Shown here: positions 27,670 to 37,379 of the stretch, one piece after another
How positions within the stretch are numbered: position 1 is the stretch's first letter
How the letters are laid out: each line of letters opens with the position of its first letter
From: Gayadomonas joobiniege G7
GTDB lineage: Bacteria; Pseudomonadota; Gammaproteobacteria; Enterobacterales; Alteromonadaceae
DNA length: 64,000 nucleotides
Direction of reading: 5' to 3'
Assembly: GCF_000300815.1 (NCBI RefSeq)
Contig: NZ_AMRX01000007.1
Span: forward strand, 62,001 to 126,000
Program-made: the position numbers and the translations under genes
Notes under the pieces: model-generated
Databases searched by the model: none
Told to the model about the DNA's origin: nothing
The model's input: only the letters and a program-made list of their open reading frames with translations

Positions 27670-29592
27670 ATGGGTATTTTTGAACATTACCAGCATAGAT
27701 ACGAGTTAAAACAAGCAGAAGAGTATTCAATTAGTGAATTTCTGAATCTCTGCAAAACCGATAAATCTGTTTATGCGAATGCCGCTGAACGTTTATTACA
27801 AGCCATTGGTGAGCCTACTATGGTAGATACCTCCCAAGTTCCTCGTTTGAGCCGCTTGTTTTCTAACCGAATCATTGCACAATATCCTGCCTTTGCAGAA
27901 TTTTTTGGTATGGAAGAATCAATTGAGCAAATCGTTGCTTATTTAAAACATGCCGCACAGGGATTAGAAGAAAAAAAACAAATTCTTTATTTATTGGGTC
28001 CAGTCGGTGGTGGTAAAAGCTCACTGGCGGAAAAATTAAAAAGCCTAATGCAGGCCTGTCCTATTTATATTATTAAAGGCTCGCCGGTAAATGATCACCC
28101 ACTTTGTTTATTTGATGAAGCTGAAGACGGTGAAATTTTACAACAAGAATATGGCATTCCAACCCGTTATTTAAAAACGATAATGTCACCTTGGGCACGC
28201 AAGCGTCTACACGAGTATAAAGGGGATATCAGCAAATTTAGAGTTATCAAAGTGTTCCCTAACATATTAGATCAAATAGCCATCGCAAAAACAGAACCCG
28301 GTGATGATAATAATCAGGATATTTCCACTTTGGTCGGCAAAATAGATATTCGTCGGTTAGACGAATATGCGCAACACGATCCAGATGCCTATAGCTATTC
28401 AGGGGCATTGTGCCGTGCCAACCAGGGGATTATGGAATTTGTTGAAATGTTCAAAGCACCGATAAAAGTACTCCACCCCTTACTCACGGCAACCCAAGAA
28501 GGTAATTATAATCCGACCGAGGGTATGTCAGCGCTGCCATTTGATGGCATTATTCTGGCCCACTCAAACGAGTCTGAGTGGCAAAGCTTTCGGAATAACA
28601 AAAATAATGAAGCCTTTTTAGACAGAGTTTATATTGTAAAAGTCCCCTACTGCTTACGTATTTCGGAAGAAATTAACATTTATAAAAAGTTAATCGAAAA
28701 TAGCGAGTTAAAAAACGCTCACTGTGCACCGGGTACATTAGAAGCCCTAGCCCAATTTTCGGTATTGTCACGCATCATACGTCCTGAAAACTCTAGTATT
28801 TATTCAAAAATGAGGGTCTATGATGGTGAGACGTTAAAAGATACAGATCCTAAAGCTAAATCATATCAAGAGTATCGCGACTTTGCCGGCGTAGATGAAG
28901 GGATGCAGGGTTTATCCACCCGCTTTGCATTTAAGATATTATCTCGTGTATTTAACTTTGAGCATGCTGAAGTTGCAGCCAACCCAGTGCACTTATTTTA
29001 TGTTTTAGAACAGCAAATTGAACGTGAGCAGTTTAACAAAGAAACAAGCGAAGCTTATCTAGAATTTTTAAAAGAATATCTGATCCCTGAATACGTGAAT
29101 TTTGTTGGGAAAGAAATTCAAACCGCCTATTTAGAATCTTATTCTGAGTATGGCCAAAACATTTTTGACCGATATGTCACTTATGCTGATTTTTGGATTC
29201 AAGATCAAGAATACCGAGATCCAGAGACAGGCCAATTATTTGATCGCAGTGCGCTGAATAATGAATTAGAAAAAATTGAAAAATCAGCGGGCATCAGTAA
29301 CCCTAAAGATTTTCGCAATGAAATCGTGAACTTTGTATTACGCGCGCGTGCGAACAATAACGGGCGCAACCCATTGTGGACTAGTTATGAAAAGTTGCGG
29401 ACTGTGATCGAGAAAAAAATGTTTTCGAATACCGAAGATCTACTTCCTGTTATCTCATTTAATACTAAAACCTCGTCCGATGATCAGAAAAAACATGAAG
29501 ATTTTGTTATTCGAATGATGGAAAAAGGCTATACCCGTAAACAAGTTAGGTTATTATCCGAATGGTATTTAAGAGTTAGAAAATCGTCTTAA
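27670..29592 (+). CDS. yeaG: PrkA family serine protein kinase (YeaG)
   Basis: AAA+ ATPase/serine kinase linked in E. coli to nitrogen starvation and stationary-phase survival. The ATG at 27670 gives MGIFEHYQHRYE, matching the YeaG start, and has GGAGG 5 nt upstream; an in-frame TTG at 27658 lies before that signal. The Walker A P-loop is LLGPVGGGKSS (near residue 115), with FPNILDQIAIAKTEPGDDNNQD downstream and the PrkA C-terminal domain (FRNEIVNFVLRARANNNGRNP). Length is 640 residues against 644 in E. coli. It leads a yeaG-yeaH-ycgB operon. Confidence 0.95.
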   Translation: MGIFEHYQHRYELKQAEEYSISEFLNLCKTDKSVYANAAERLLQAIGEPTMVDTSQVPRLSRLFSNRIIAQYPAFAEFFGMEESIEQIVAYLKHAAQGLEEKKQILYLLGPVGGGKSSLAEKLKSLMQACPIYIIKGSPVNDHPLCLFDEAEDGEILQQEYGIPTRYLKTIMSPWARKRLHEYKGDISKFRVIKVFPNILDQIAIAKTEPGDDNNQDISTLVGKIDIRRLDEYAQHDPDAYSYSGALCRANQGIMEFVEMFKAPIKVLHPLLTATQEGNYNPTEGMSALPFDGIILAHSNESEWQSFRNNKNNEAFLDRVYIVKVPYCLRISEEINIYKKLIENSELKNAHCAPGTLEALAQFSVLSRIIRPENSSIYSKMRVYDGETLKDTDPKAKSYQEYRDFAGVDEGMQGLSTRFAFKILSRVFNFEHAEVAANPVHLFYVLEQQIEREQFNKETSEAYLEFLKEYLIPEYVNFVGKEIQTAYLESYSEYGQNIFDRYVTYADFWIQDQEYRDPETGQLFDRSALNNELEKIEKSAGISNPKDFRNEIVNFVLRARANNNGRNPLWTSYEKLRTVIEKKMFSNTEDLLPVISFNTKTSSDDQKKHEDFVIRMMEKGYTRKQVRLLSEWYLRVRKSS

Positions 29593-29613
29593 CGCAGGTC
29601 TGGAGGACTTATT

Positions 29614-30870
29614 ATGAGTCATTTTATCGATCGGCGTTTAAACGGTAAAAATAAAAGTACGGTGAACCGCAGAAGGTTTTTACGCCGCTATCAACAGCAA
29701 ATAAAAAAATCGTTATCTGATGTTATGAACCAGCGTAGCGTAACTGATCTAGATTCGGGTAGTGACATTAGCATACCACGGAAAGATATCAGTGAACCTG
29801 AATTTAGACTGGGATCTGGAGGTCAAAGGGATCACGTACATCCAGGAAATGACCAGTATAATGCCGGTGACCAAATTGCCCGCCCGAAACAATCTGGCAA
29901 CGGCCAAGGCCGAGGCCAAGAAGCTGACAACAAAAGTGATGGCCAAGATGAGTTTGTTTTTCAATTGAGCCGTGACGAGTATCTAGATCTATTATTTGAT
30001 AACTTGGCCTTACCTAATTTAAAACAAACCGATGAAAAGCAAATAGTTGATTATCAAACGTCCCGTGCCGGTTATAAAACGACGGGCACTCCATCAAATT
30101 TAGACGTCGTGCGCTCGTTTAAAAATTCACATGCACGACGGATTGCGTTGGGCAATAAGTTAAAAAAACGAATCAAAGCACTGACAGCCGAACTGACGGA
30201 GCATAACTGTGAAACAAAAAAATATCAGTTAATTAATAGTGAGATAACGCATCTAAAGAAAAAATTAGCCGCAATACCTTTTATTGATGAACTCGACTTA
30301 AGATATAAAAACTTTCAAAACCAACCAATTAAAGCCAGTAAAGCAGTTATGTTTTGTTTGATGGATGTATCTGGTTCTATGGATCAAAACACTAAAGATA
30401 TTGCCAAACGTTTTTATATTTTACTTTATTTATTTTTGACCCGAAGCTATAAAAATGTTGAAGTCGTTTATATTCGTCATCACACACAAGCCAAAGAAGT
30501 CGACGAAGAAACTTTTTTTTACTCGAGAGAAACCGGCGGCACTATCGTATCAAGCGCATTAGATTTAATGAGTCAGATTCAGCAACAAAGGTTTCCAGCT
30601 GAACAGTGGAATATTTATGCCGCGCAAGCATCTGATGGCGATAATTGGGCGGATGATTCCCCCAATTGCAGTCGCTTATTAAAAACCCAAATACTGCCAC
30701 TGTGCCGATACTTTAGCTATATTGAGATCACACAGAGACCACATCAATCTCTATGGCATGAATATCAAAGGCTAACCTGTGACTACCCACATTTTGCGCT
30801 CGCACATATTCGCCAGGCCGACGACATTTACCCTGTTTTTCGTGAATTATTTAAACAAAAGTCTGAGTGA
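29614..30870 (+). CDS. yeaH: DUF444 family protein YeaH (VWA-like)
   Basis: A 418-residue partner of the PrkA kinase. A basic N-terminus ([34 protein letters not shown]) is followed by a Gly/Asp/Gln-rich disordered stretch (about 60-115) and a von Willebrand A-like fold whose MIDAS motif is [10 protein letters not shown]. The second half contains [15 protein letters not shown] and [15 protein letters not shown] precedes the ATG at 29614. The conserved trio with yeaG and ycgB suggests one stress-response complex, but its biochemical job is not established. Confidence 0.93.
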   Translation: MSHFIDRRLNGKNKSTVNRRRFLRRYQQQIKKSLSDVMNQRSVTDLDSGSDISIPRKDISEPEFRLGSGGQRDHVHPGNDQYNAGDQIARPKQSGNGQGRGQEADNKSDGQDEFVFQLSRDEYLDLLFDNLALPNLKQTDEKQIVDYQTSRAGYKTTGTPSNLDVVRSFKNSHARRIALGNKLKKRIKALTAELTEHNCETKKYQLINSEITHLKKKLAAIPFIDELDLRYKNFQNQPIKASKAVMFCLMDVSGSMDQNTKDIAKRFYILLYLFLTRSYKNVEVVYIRHHTQAKEVDEETFFYSRETGGTIVSSALDLMSQIQQQRFPAEQWNIYAAQASDGDNWADDSPNCSRLLKTQILPLCRYFSYIEITQRPHQSLWHEYQRLTCDYPHFALAHIRQADDIYPVFRELFKQKSE

Positions 30871-30880
30871 GGACCCGTCT

Positions 30881-32401
30881 ATGCCGACCCAGCCCAAACC
30901 TCTTAATGATGGTCCTGACTGGACATTTGCTTTGTTAGAAGCCTACCACGAGCAGATAAAACGCGTTGCAGAGCACTATCAATTATCAACTTATGCAAAT
31001 CAAATCGAAGTGATCACCGCTGAGCAGATGATGGATGCCTATTCTAGTATCGGAATGCCGATTGGTTATGCCCATTGGTCGTACGGAAAACGATTTATAC
31101 AAACCCAACAAAACTATCAAAGAGGTCAGATGGGCTTGGCCTATGAAATTGTCATTAACTCAGATCCCTGCATTGCCTATTTAATGGAAGAAAACAGTAT
31201 CACAATGCAAGCGTTAGTGATGGCCCACGCAAGCTACGGCCACAATTCCTTTTTTAAAAATAACTATTTATTTACCAGTTGGACTGATGCTGCCTCCATC
31301 ATTGATTATTTATTATTTGCAAAAAACTATATTGCTGAATGTGAACAAAAATATGGCATTGAAGCCGTTGAACAAATAATAGATTCATGCCATGCATTAA
31401 TGAACTATGGTGTTGATCGCTACAAACGCCCTCAAAAGATATCCATTGTTGAAGAACAGCGGCGACAAAAAGAGCGCGCCACTTATTTACAAAGCCAAGT
31501 TAACGACTTATGGCGTACCATTCCGAACAAAAATTATAATCAACAACAATCTAAACAACGGTTTCCCCAGGAACCAGAAGAGAACCTTCTATATTTTATA
31601 GAAAAAAATGCGCCCTTATTAGAATCTTGGCAAAGAGAACTGGTGCGGATCGTGCGTAAAACAGCACAGTATTTTTATCCACAAAAACAAACTCAAGTGA
31701 TGAATGAAGGTTGGGCTACTTTCTGGCATTACACCATTTTAAACCACTTGTATGATGAAGGCTGGTTAACAGATAAGTTTATGTTAGAGTTTTTGCATAA
31801 TCATACCAATGTGATTTACCAACCACCATATAACCATAAATTTTATTCTGGCATTAATCCCTATGCGCTCGGTTTCAACATGTATATGGACATCAAAAGA
31901 ATTTGTCAGCAGCCAACCGCGGAAGATAAACATTGGTTCCCCGATATTGCCGGTCAGGATTGGTTGCAAACGCTCCACTTTGCAATGCAAAATTTTAAAG
32001 ACGAAAGTTTTATTAGCCAGTTTTTATCACCAAAATTAATGCGTGATTTTAAATTATTCCAAGTCCATGATGACGCGACCAAAGATTATGTAGAAATTGC
32101 AGCAATTCATAACGAATCAGGCTACTTAAATATACGATCCCAATTGTCTAAACAATATAATTTGAGTTTACAAGAAGCAGATATTCAAGTGACTGATGTC
32201 GATATAAGCGGTGATCGTTCGCTGACGCTGGTTTATAGGGCCAACCAAAACATTCCTCTTGATCAGCAATACAATGAAGTCATGAAACATCTGTATAGAT
32301 TGTGGCAGTTTGATGTGAAGCTAGTTCAACAACTTGCTGACGGCAGTGAGAAATTGCTAGCTCGCTGCCCAACCATGCAAGAAAAAGTTATCATAGATTA
32401 G
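30881..32401 (+). CDS. ycgB: SpoVR family protein YcgB
   Basis: Third gene of the trio, 10 bp after yeaH. The start at ATG 30881 (MPTQPKPLNDGPDWTFALLEAYHEQIKRVAEHYQL) has GAGGA upstream; the longer frame would overlap yeaH. SpoVR signatures are GMPIGYAHWSYGKRF, YEIVINSDPCIAYLMEENS, MAHASYGHNSFFKNN and NEGWATFWHY. These conserved His/Glu clusters look metal-binding, but no activity is proven. SpoVR affects cortex formation in Bacillus; its role in non-sporulating gammaproteobacteria is unclear. Length 506 residues. It converges with fadR, overlapping its end by 11 bp. Confidence 0.94.
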   Translation: MPTQPKPLNDGPDWTFALLEAYHEQIKRVAEHYQLSTYANQIEVITAEQMMDAYSSIGMPIGYAHWSYGKRFIQTQQNYQRGQMGLAYEIVINSDPCIAYLMEENSITMQALVMAHASYGHNSFFKNNYLFTSWTDAASIIDYLLFAKNYIAECEQKYGIEAVEQIIDSCHALMNYGVDRYKRPQKISIVEEQRRQKERATYLQSQVNDLWRTIPNKNYNQQQSKQRFPQEPEENLLYFIEKNAPLLESWQRELVRIVRKTAQYFYPQKQTQVMNEGWATFWHYTILNHLYDEGWLTDKFMLEFLHNHTNVIYQPPYNHKFYSGINPYALGFNMYMDIKRICQQPTAEDKHWFPDIAGQDWLQTLHFAMQNFKDESFISQFLSPKLMRDFKLFQVHDDATKDYVEIAAIHNESGYLNIRSQLSKQYNLSLQEADIQVTDVDISGDRSLTLVYRANQNIPLDQQYNEVMKHLYRLWQFDVKLVQQLADGSEKLLARCPTMQEKVIID

Positions 32402-33128
32402 GTTCGGCGGGGGCTCGCATCGATTCTGCAAGCGGCGGCATATTGGATCTGAACTTTTGGAAAATTACCGCAGCTTCATAGCCATATTCGCGAATCAACC
32501 CAGACACCGCATCTGCATTACCGGTTTCTGCTAATTTTGCCAATTCGTCATAATAAATACTGACTCGATCACGCGCTTCTTGGTGAGAAAAATAAAAGTT
32601 GCCCAATTTAGTATGCAAACATTTAAAACCATTAAAAATTAATACATAAATTAGGTTGTTTGACGCCATAGTGAGTGCATGGTGAAGTTCATAATCAAAC
32701 GCGGTAAAAGCTTCGCCTGTTTGCTCAATTTGGCGCCGATTATTTAATACTGCGGCAACTCGCTCAGGATCATTTTTTAATGCTGCTGTCGCATATATCG
32801 CAGATATATTCGTGCGCGCTGAAAGTAGATTATCAATGATATTGTCACTATTATGTACATCTAAGCGGAAGATGGTTTCTAAAATATTCAGGCCTGAAGT
32901 CTGCCAAATATCATTGACGACCGTTGATTTGCCATGCTGGATGGTCAGCCAACCGTCGCGCGCCAAACGCTGCAAAACTTCACGTAAGGTTGTTCTGGTC
33001 ACACCAATTTCTTCGGAGAGGTCTCGTTCAGCAGGCAATACTGAGCCTGGTGCATATTTCCCATTCCAAATCGATTCTACTAGATAGGCTTCGGCAAATG
33101 CCGCTGGGCTATTCGCTTTAATATACAT
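32391..33128 (-). CDS. fadR: Fatty acid metabolism regulator FadR
   Basis: GntR-family regulator that in E. coli represses fatty-acid degradation (fad) and activates fabA/fabB, released by long-chain acyl-CoA. The N-terminal winged helix MYIKANSPAAFAEAYLVESIWNGKYAPGSVLPAERDLSEEIGVTRTTLREVLQRLARDGWLTIQHGK is close to the E. coli one through the recognition helix. The acyl-CoA-binding helical domain follows (LLSARTNISAIYA). Length 245 residues. AAGGGG precedes the ATG at 33128. No FadR operator (TGG-N5-CCA type) is seen next to it, so autoregulation is not supported here. Confidence 0.95.
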   Translation of the reverse strand: MYIKANSPAAFAEAYLVESIWNGKYAPGSVLPAERDLSEEIGVTRTTLREVLQRLARDGWLTIQHGKSTVVNDIWQTSGLNILETIFRLDVHNSDNIIDNLLSARTNISAIYATAALKNDPERVAAVLNNRRQIEQTGEAFTAFDYELHHALTMASNNLIYVLIFNGFKCLHTKLGNFYFSHQEARDRVSIYYDELAKLAETGNADAVSGLIREYGYEAAVIFQKFRSNMPPLAESMRAPAEPNL

Positions 33129-33150
33129 AGATTACCCCTTCGCACATAAA

Positions 33151-33178
33151 TAAACTGAACGCCTTTTATTTCAGTTTA
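33151..33178. promoter_or_regulatory. 9-bp perfect inverted repeat in the fadR-ybfF gap
   Basis: TAAACTGAA at 33151-33159 and TTCAGTTTA at 33170-33178, 10 bp apart, located 22 bp upstream of the fadR start. It may be an operator or an mRNA leader hairpin. It does not fit the known FadR consensus. Confidence 0.4.
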
Positions 33179-33289
33179 GCAAGAGTTAAGTTTACAATTG
33201 TTTTTTATTTTATTTTTTGAATACTAAGTGAGTTCATATCCACTTTAGTTTAACACTATTTTTAGCTTCTATTAAAAGTAACTTTTAGC

Positions 33290-34057
33290 ATGCAACTATT
33301 TTCCAAAATCTCTGGTTCTGGTGAACCACTTGTCATCCTGCACGGTTTGTTCGGTCAAGCCGATAACTTAGCTGTATTAGCAAAAGCTGCAAGTCAGCAT
33401 TATAAAGTTATCCAGTTTGACCTGCGCAATCATGGCCAATCACCACACCATGATGTGCTTGATTACGCTAGCATGGCCAATGACGTTTTAACAAGCCTAA
33501 ACTCGCTTGATATTCAACACTGCCATTTGTTCGGCCACTCTATGGGCGGCAAAGTAGCGATGCAACTGGCGCTCAATCAGCCAACTCTCGTTCGCTCACT
33601 GATCATTGAAGACATTGCACCCGTCACTTACCCGGATCGGCACAGCCAAATCATAAAAACACTTAAGGCCATTAATATCAATACGATCAAAAACCGCCAA
33701 CACGTATTGAATGAATTGAGCGAATCAATTGATGACGCGACCAGTCAATTTTTGCTAAAAGGTTTGAAAAAATCGCACGAACAGTGGCATTGGCAATTTA
33801 ACTTGACGGCGATAGAGCAAAATTACCACAATATTTGTGCATTTCCCCGGCACTCAAAACAATTTAATCGCCCGACCCTCTTTATCAAAGGGGGCCTTTC
33901 AGATTATATTACACAAAATAATTATAATAGTATTGATAATTATTTTCCTTTAGCTAAATTTAAGATTATTCAGGGCGCGGGCCATTGGGCACACGCCGAA
34001 AAACCCAATATTATGAATAAGATTGTATTGGATTTTCTGCAAAAGCAGGCGGAATAA
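33290..34057 (+). CDS. ybfF: Alpha/beta hydrolase, YbfF-type esterase
   Basis: Cytoplasmic acyl-ester hydrolase of 255 residues. The fold is recognised from PLVILHGLFGQADNL (oxyanion region), the nucleophile elbow LFGHSMGGKVA (Ser near residue 85) and a C-terminal GAGHWAHAEKP carrying the catalytic His. It matches E. coli YbfF in length and context: ybfF lies upstream of a small membrane protein and fldA in related bacteria. Its natural substrate is uncertain (short acyl esters, palmitoyl-CoA and malonyl-CoA have been reported for YbfF). Confidence 0.88.
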   Translation: MQLFSKISGSGEPLVILHGLFGQADNLAVLAKAASQHYKVIQFDLRNHGQSPHHDVLDYASMANDVLTSLNSLDIQHCHLFGHSMGGKVAMQLALNQPTLVRSLIIEDIAPVTYPDRHSQIIKTLKAININTIKNRQHVLNELSESIDDATSQFLLKGLKKSHEQWHWQFNLTAIEQNYHNICAFPRHSKQFNRPTLFIKGGLSDYITQNNYNSIDNYFPLAKFKIIQGAGHWAHAEKPNIMNKIVLDFLQKQAE

Positions 34058-34120
34058 ACAAAAATATGTTAAAGTTGCCGACTTATTTTAACTGCGGTTT
34101 AATTTATCGGGTTATTCGAT

Positions 34121-34321
34121 ATGACTTTTGAGCAATTCGAAACCTTGAGCTTTTATTTTGCCCTGTCTGGCCTGTTTTTATTAATCGGCTTGGCCATTCG
34201 GGATGTATTAAAAACCGGCGACGTCCCCTTATTTGGACGCATTATGGTCTGGGGTGTATTATTCTTGGGCTGTGCTGGATTTTTGGCAAAAGGTTTAATT
34301 CAAGTATTTTTTAGTTCGTGA
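34121..34321 (+). CDS. DUF2788 family small membrane protein
   Basis: A 66-residue protein with two hydrophobic helices (about 10-28 and 40-62) joined by a short loop RDVLKTGDVPLFGR. I recognise it as DUF2788, a short gammaproteobacterial inner-membrane family placed between ybfF and fldA. The function is unknown. It ends 16 bp before fldA. Confidence 0.8.
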   Translation: MTFEQFETLSFYFALSGLFLLIGLAIRDVLKTGDVPLFGRIMVWGVLFLGCAGFLAKGLIQVFFSS

Positions 34322-34337
34322 GAAGAGTGAGACATTC

Positions 34338-34862
34338 ATGGCTGTGGTAGGTTTATTTTTTGGAAGTGATACAGGCAACACCGAAGCGGTTGCCAAAATG
34401 ATACAAAAACAATTGGGTAAAAACCTGGTCGACGTACATGACATTGCAAAATCCAGCAAGGATGATATTGCCCAGTATGACTTTTTAATTTTTGGTATTC
34501 CCACTTGGTATTATGGGGAAGCCCAGTGTGATTGGGACGACTTTTTCCCAGATTTAGAAGAAATTGACTTTAACGATAAAATCGTTGCTATATTCGGTTG
34601 TGGTGACCAAGAAGATTATGCTGAGTATTTTTTGGATGCCATGGGCATGATTCGAGATATCGTAGAAGCTAAAGGCGCAACTTTAGTGGGTTTGTGGCCC
34701 ACCCAAGGTTATGATTTTGAAGCTTCAAAAGGCTTAGCGGACGATGATCATTTTGTTGGTCTCGGCATTGACGAAGATCGCCAACCTGAACTTACAGACG
34801 AGCGCGTCGAGGCTTGGTGTAAACAAATTTATGGCGAAATGTATCTGTCTGAATTAGCCTAA
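34338..34862 (+). CDS. fldA: Flavodoxin FldA
   Basis: Long-chain flavodoxin, a small FMN-containing electron carrier that replaces ferredoxin under iron limitation and feeds enzymes such as biotin synthase and IspG/IspH. The phosphate loop is FGSDTGNTEAVAKM, the isoalloxazine-stacking segments are PTWYYGEAQCDW and GCGDQEDYAEYFLDAMG, and the long-chain insert is WPTQGYDFEASKGL. Length 174 residues against 176 in E. coli. GAAGAG precedes the ATG. In many relatives fur follows fldA; here a patatin gene does. Confidence 0.96.
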   Translation: MAVVGLFFGSDTGNTEAVAKMIQKQLGKNLVDVHDIAKSSKDDIAQYDFLIFGIPTWYYGEAQCDWDDFFPDLEEIDFNDKIVAIFGCGDQEDYAEYFLDAMGMIRDIVEAKGATLVGLWPTQGYDFEASKGLADDDHFVGLGIDEDRQPELTDERVEAWCKQIYGEMYLSELA

Positions 34863-34971
34863 ATTTTTAGCCATTGATCAGCATCAATTGGCAAAAACCT
34901 ACGTTCAATAAAGCGAGCTTTGGCAAAATCCACTATCTTTAAGGTACCTTGGATCGAACCGAGCTCGTTTT

Positions 34972-36105
34972 ATGACAAATGCTGCAACAACTGCTTTATT
35001 ATTATTGGGCGGTGGCGCCAGAGCTGCTTATCAAGTCGGTGTATTAAAAGCAATATCGCTACACCAACCGCATAATAAAAGCCTCCCGTTTAAAATTCTA
35101 TCGGGTACCTCAGCAGGTGCAATGAACGCCGCAGCCCTTGCCTGTTACGCCTCATCTTACCCATTAGCAATTAAAAAGTTAGAGTGGGTCTGGAAAAATT
35201 TCACCACTGATAAGGTCTATACCAGTAATCTAAAACACTTTTACCGCGCCGTTTTATTAAACCTAAGCCAAGCTACAAATAAGATGACCTATGAGCAGTC
35301 TATCAGTCTGTTAAACAATCAACCTCTGATTGAGCTATTAGATAAAATGCTTGACTTAAACCGCATCAAGCAGCACATCGAAAAAGGGCATTTGAACGGT
35401 ATCAGCATCACTGCATCTGCTTACTCAAGTGGTGATTCAGTCAGCTTTTTTCAGTCGCATAACACTATTAAAAATTGGCATCGAGCAAAAAGACGTGGCA
35501 TTCAATGCCAAATAAAGTTACAACATTTATTAGCCTCAACGGCAATTCCTATGTTATTTCCTTCCGTTGCAATTGATGATGAGTATTATGCCGATGGATC
35601 GGTTCACCAATACAGCCCGCTGAGTCCAGCGATCCGTTTAGGTGCACAAAAAATCCTGATTATTGGCATGGATCAACCGCCCCCGCAGACCATGGTGCAA
35701 AACCAACTTGCTCCGACTGGGGGGGCTATTTTAGGTCATTTGTTAGACAGTATATTTGGCGAGGCGTTAACCCTTGATATTGAACGCATGCATCAGGTTA
35801 ACCAGACACTCCCACTATTAATTAGCGGAGCGCAAGCAAGTTTAGGTTATCGAAAAATCGATGCACTTCAGATACACCCCAGCCAGGCTTTTAATGATAT
35901 TGCGGCCCATTATTATAACAAATTGCCATTTTCGGTTAGAACGCTGCTGAGAATACTGGGAATAAATAAAGCCACTGCTGCAAATTCTAGTTTATTAAGC
36001 TATCTGTTATTTGAAGCAGAGTTTTGTCGTGAACTCATTGATATCGGTATCCAGGATGGTATCGAACGAAGAGATGAGCTATCTGAATTTTTACGTGGTG
36101 AATAA
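34972..36105 (+). CDS. Patatin-like phospholipase
   Basis: Predicted lipid acyl hydrolase of 377 residues with a Ser-Asp dyad. The oxyanion motif is LLGGGARAAYQVGVLKAI (near residues 11-28), the nucleophile is in GTSAGAMNAA (Ser near 45), and the catalytic Asp is in YADGSVHQYSPLSPAIRLGA. No signal peptide is seen, so it is cytoplasmic or peripheral. The C-terminal 150 residues are family-like but unassigned. A terminator shared with asd follows. Confidence 0.88.
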   Translation: MTNAATTALLLLGGGARAAYQVGVLKAISLHQPHNKSLPFKILSGTSAGAMNAAALACYASSYPLAIKKLEWVWKNFTTDKVYTSNLKHFYRAVLLNLSQATNKMTYEQSISLLNNQPLIELLDKMLDLNRIKQHIEKGHLNGISITASAYSSGDSVSFFQSHNTIKNWHRAKRRGIQCQIKLQHLLASTAIPMLFPSVAIDDEYYADGSVHQYSPLSPAIRLGAQKILIIGMDQPPPQTMVQNQLAPTGGAILGHLLDSIFGEALTLDIERMHQVNQTLPLLISGAQASLGYRKIDALQIHPSQAFNDIAAHYYNKLPFSVRTLLRILGINKATAANSSLLSYLLFEAEFCRELIDIGIQDGIERRDELSEFLRGE

Positions 36106-36134
36106 GCCGCCAAGACATCTCTTGGCGGCTTTTT
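36105..36134. terminator. Terminator between patatin gene and asd
   Basis: GCCGCCAAG at 36105-36113 pairs with CTTGGCGGC at 36121-36129, followed by TTTTT. It serves the patatin gene on the plus strand and may also slow the convergent asd transcript. Confidence 0.85.
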
Positions 36135-36150
36135 AACAACTTATAAACTG

Positions 36151-37269
36151 TTAAACGTTTTCTTCAAGCAAAATACGCAACATACGGCGCAATGGCTCGG
36201 CAGCACCCCATAATAATTGGTCACCTACCGAAAATGCAGACAGATATTCGCCGCCCATGGCTAATTTACGAATACGGCCAACTGGTACATTCAGTGTCCC
36301 AGTCACTTTGGCTGGTGTCAATTGGCTTAACGTCGCTTCTTTTTCATTTTCAACAACCTGTGCCCAATGGTTATGAGAGGCCAACATGTCATTCACTTCG
36401 TCTAATGGAATGTCTTGTTTTAGCTTAATGGTAAATGCTTGGCTGTGGCAACGCATAGTACCAATACGAACACATAAACCTTCAACAGGCACAACTATGT
36501 CTGAATGACCTAGAATTTTATTCGTCTCAGCACCGCCTTTCCATTCTTCGCGGCTCTGGCCATTGCCTAAATCACTATCGATCCAAGGGATTAAACTACC
36601 CGCTAACGGCACTACAAAGTTATCGGTTGGAAAACCATCGCTGTTTAAAGTTGCGGTAACTTTGCGATCTATGTCCAAAATCGCACTCGCTGGATCGGCT
36701 AATTCAGCCGCAACTGAGGAATTTAATACGCCCATACCTTGCAGCAATTCACGCATGTGCTTAGCCCCACCACCAGAAGCGGCTTGGTATGTCATGCTAG
36801 ACACCCAGTCGATGGCATTATTAGCAAATAAACCGCCTAATCCCATCATCATTAATGAAACTGTACAGTTACCACCAACATATGTTTTAACACCGTTGTG
36901 TAAACCTTGACGGATAACAGCATCATTAACTGGATCTAAAACGATAATAGCTTCATCATCCATACGTAGTGAAGACGCAGCATCTATCCAATAACCCTGC
37001 CAACCGGCTTTTCGTAATTCAGGGTAAACAGCTTTGGTATAATCACCGCCTTGACAGGTGATGATGACATCCATTTTTTTCAGCTCGTTGATATCTTTGG
37101 CGTCAATTAAAACGCCTGCGTCTGTCCCGAAATCAGGCGCTGGTTTACCAGCTTGTGAAGTGGTGAAAAATACTGGTTCAATCAGCTTAAAATCATTTTC
37201 TTCAAGCATACGGTTCATCAGCACAGAGCCGACCATACCACGCCAACCTACCAGACCTACTTTCTTCAT
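36151..37269 (-). CDS. asd: Aspartate-semialdehyde dehydrogenase
   Basis: Reduces aspartyl-phosphate to aspartate semialdehyde with NADPH, the second step of lysine, threonine, methionine and diaminopimelate synthesis. The ATG at 37269 gives [21 protein letters not shown], the NADP-binding start of the gammaproteobacterial enzyme, with GAGGA upstream; the TTG at 37284 is in frame but precedes the Shine-Dalgarno. The catalytic Cys is in [11 protein letters not shown] and the active-site His/Arg region in [16 protein letters not shown]. Length 372 residues. It lies 4 kb from lysC, which catalyses the preceding step, but is not in the same operon. Confidence 0.97.
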   Translation of the reverse strand: MKKVGLVGWRGMVGSVLMNRMLEENDFKLIEPVFFTTSQAGKPAPDFGTDAGVLIDAKDINELKKMDVIITCQGGDYTKAVYPELRKAGWQGYWIDAASSLRMDDEAIIVLDPVNDAVIRQGLHNGVKTYVGGNCTVSLMMMGLGGLFANNAIDWVSSMTYQAASGGGAKHMRELLQGMGVLNSSVAAELADPASAILDIDRKVTATLNSDGFPTDNFVVPLAGSLIPWIDSDLGNGQSREEWKGGAETNKILGHSDIVVPVEGLCVRIGTMRCHSQAFTIKLKQDIPLDEVNDMLASHNHWAQVVENEKEATLSQLTPAKVTGTLNVPVGRIRKLAMGGEYLSAFSVGDQLLWGAAEPLRRMLRILLEENV

Positions 37270-37379
37270 GAAAAGATTCCTCAATGCGCTTATTTAAACA
37301 AAATTGGTTGCCTATGATACAGAAATCATCCGCTTTTAGCCAGTCTGTTACATTTTGGCATCACTCCCTTTAAGCTCTT

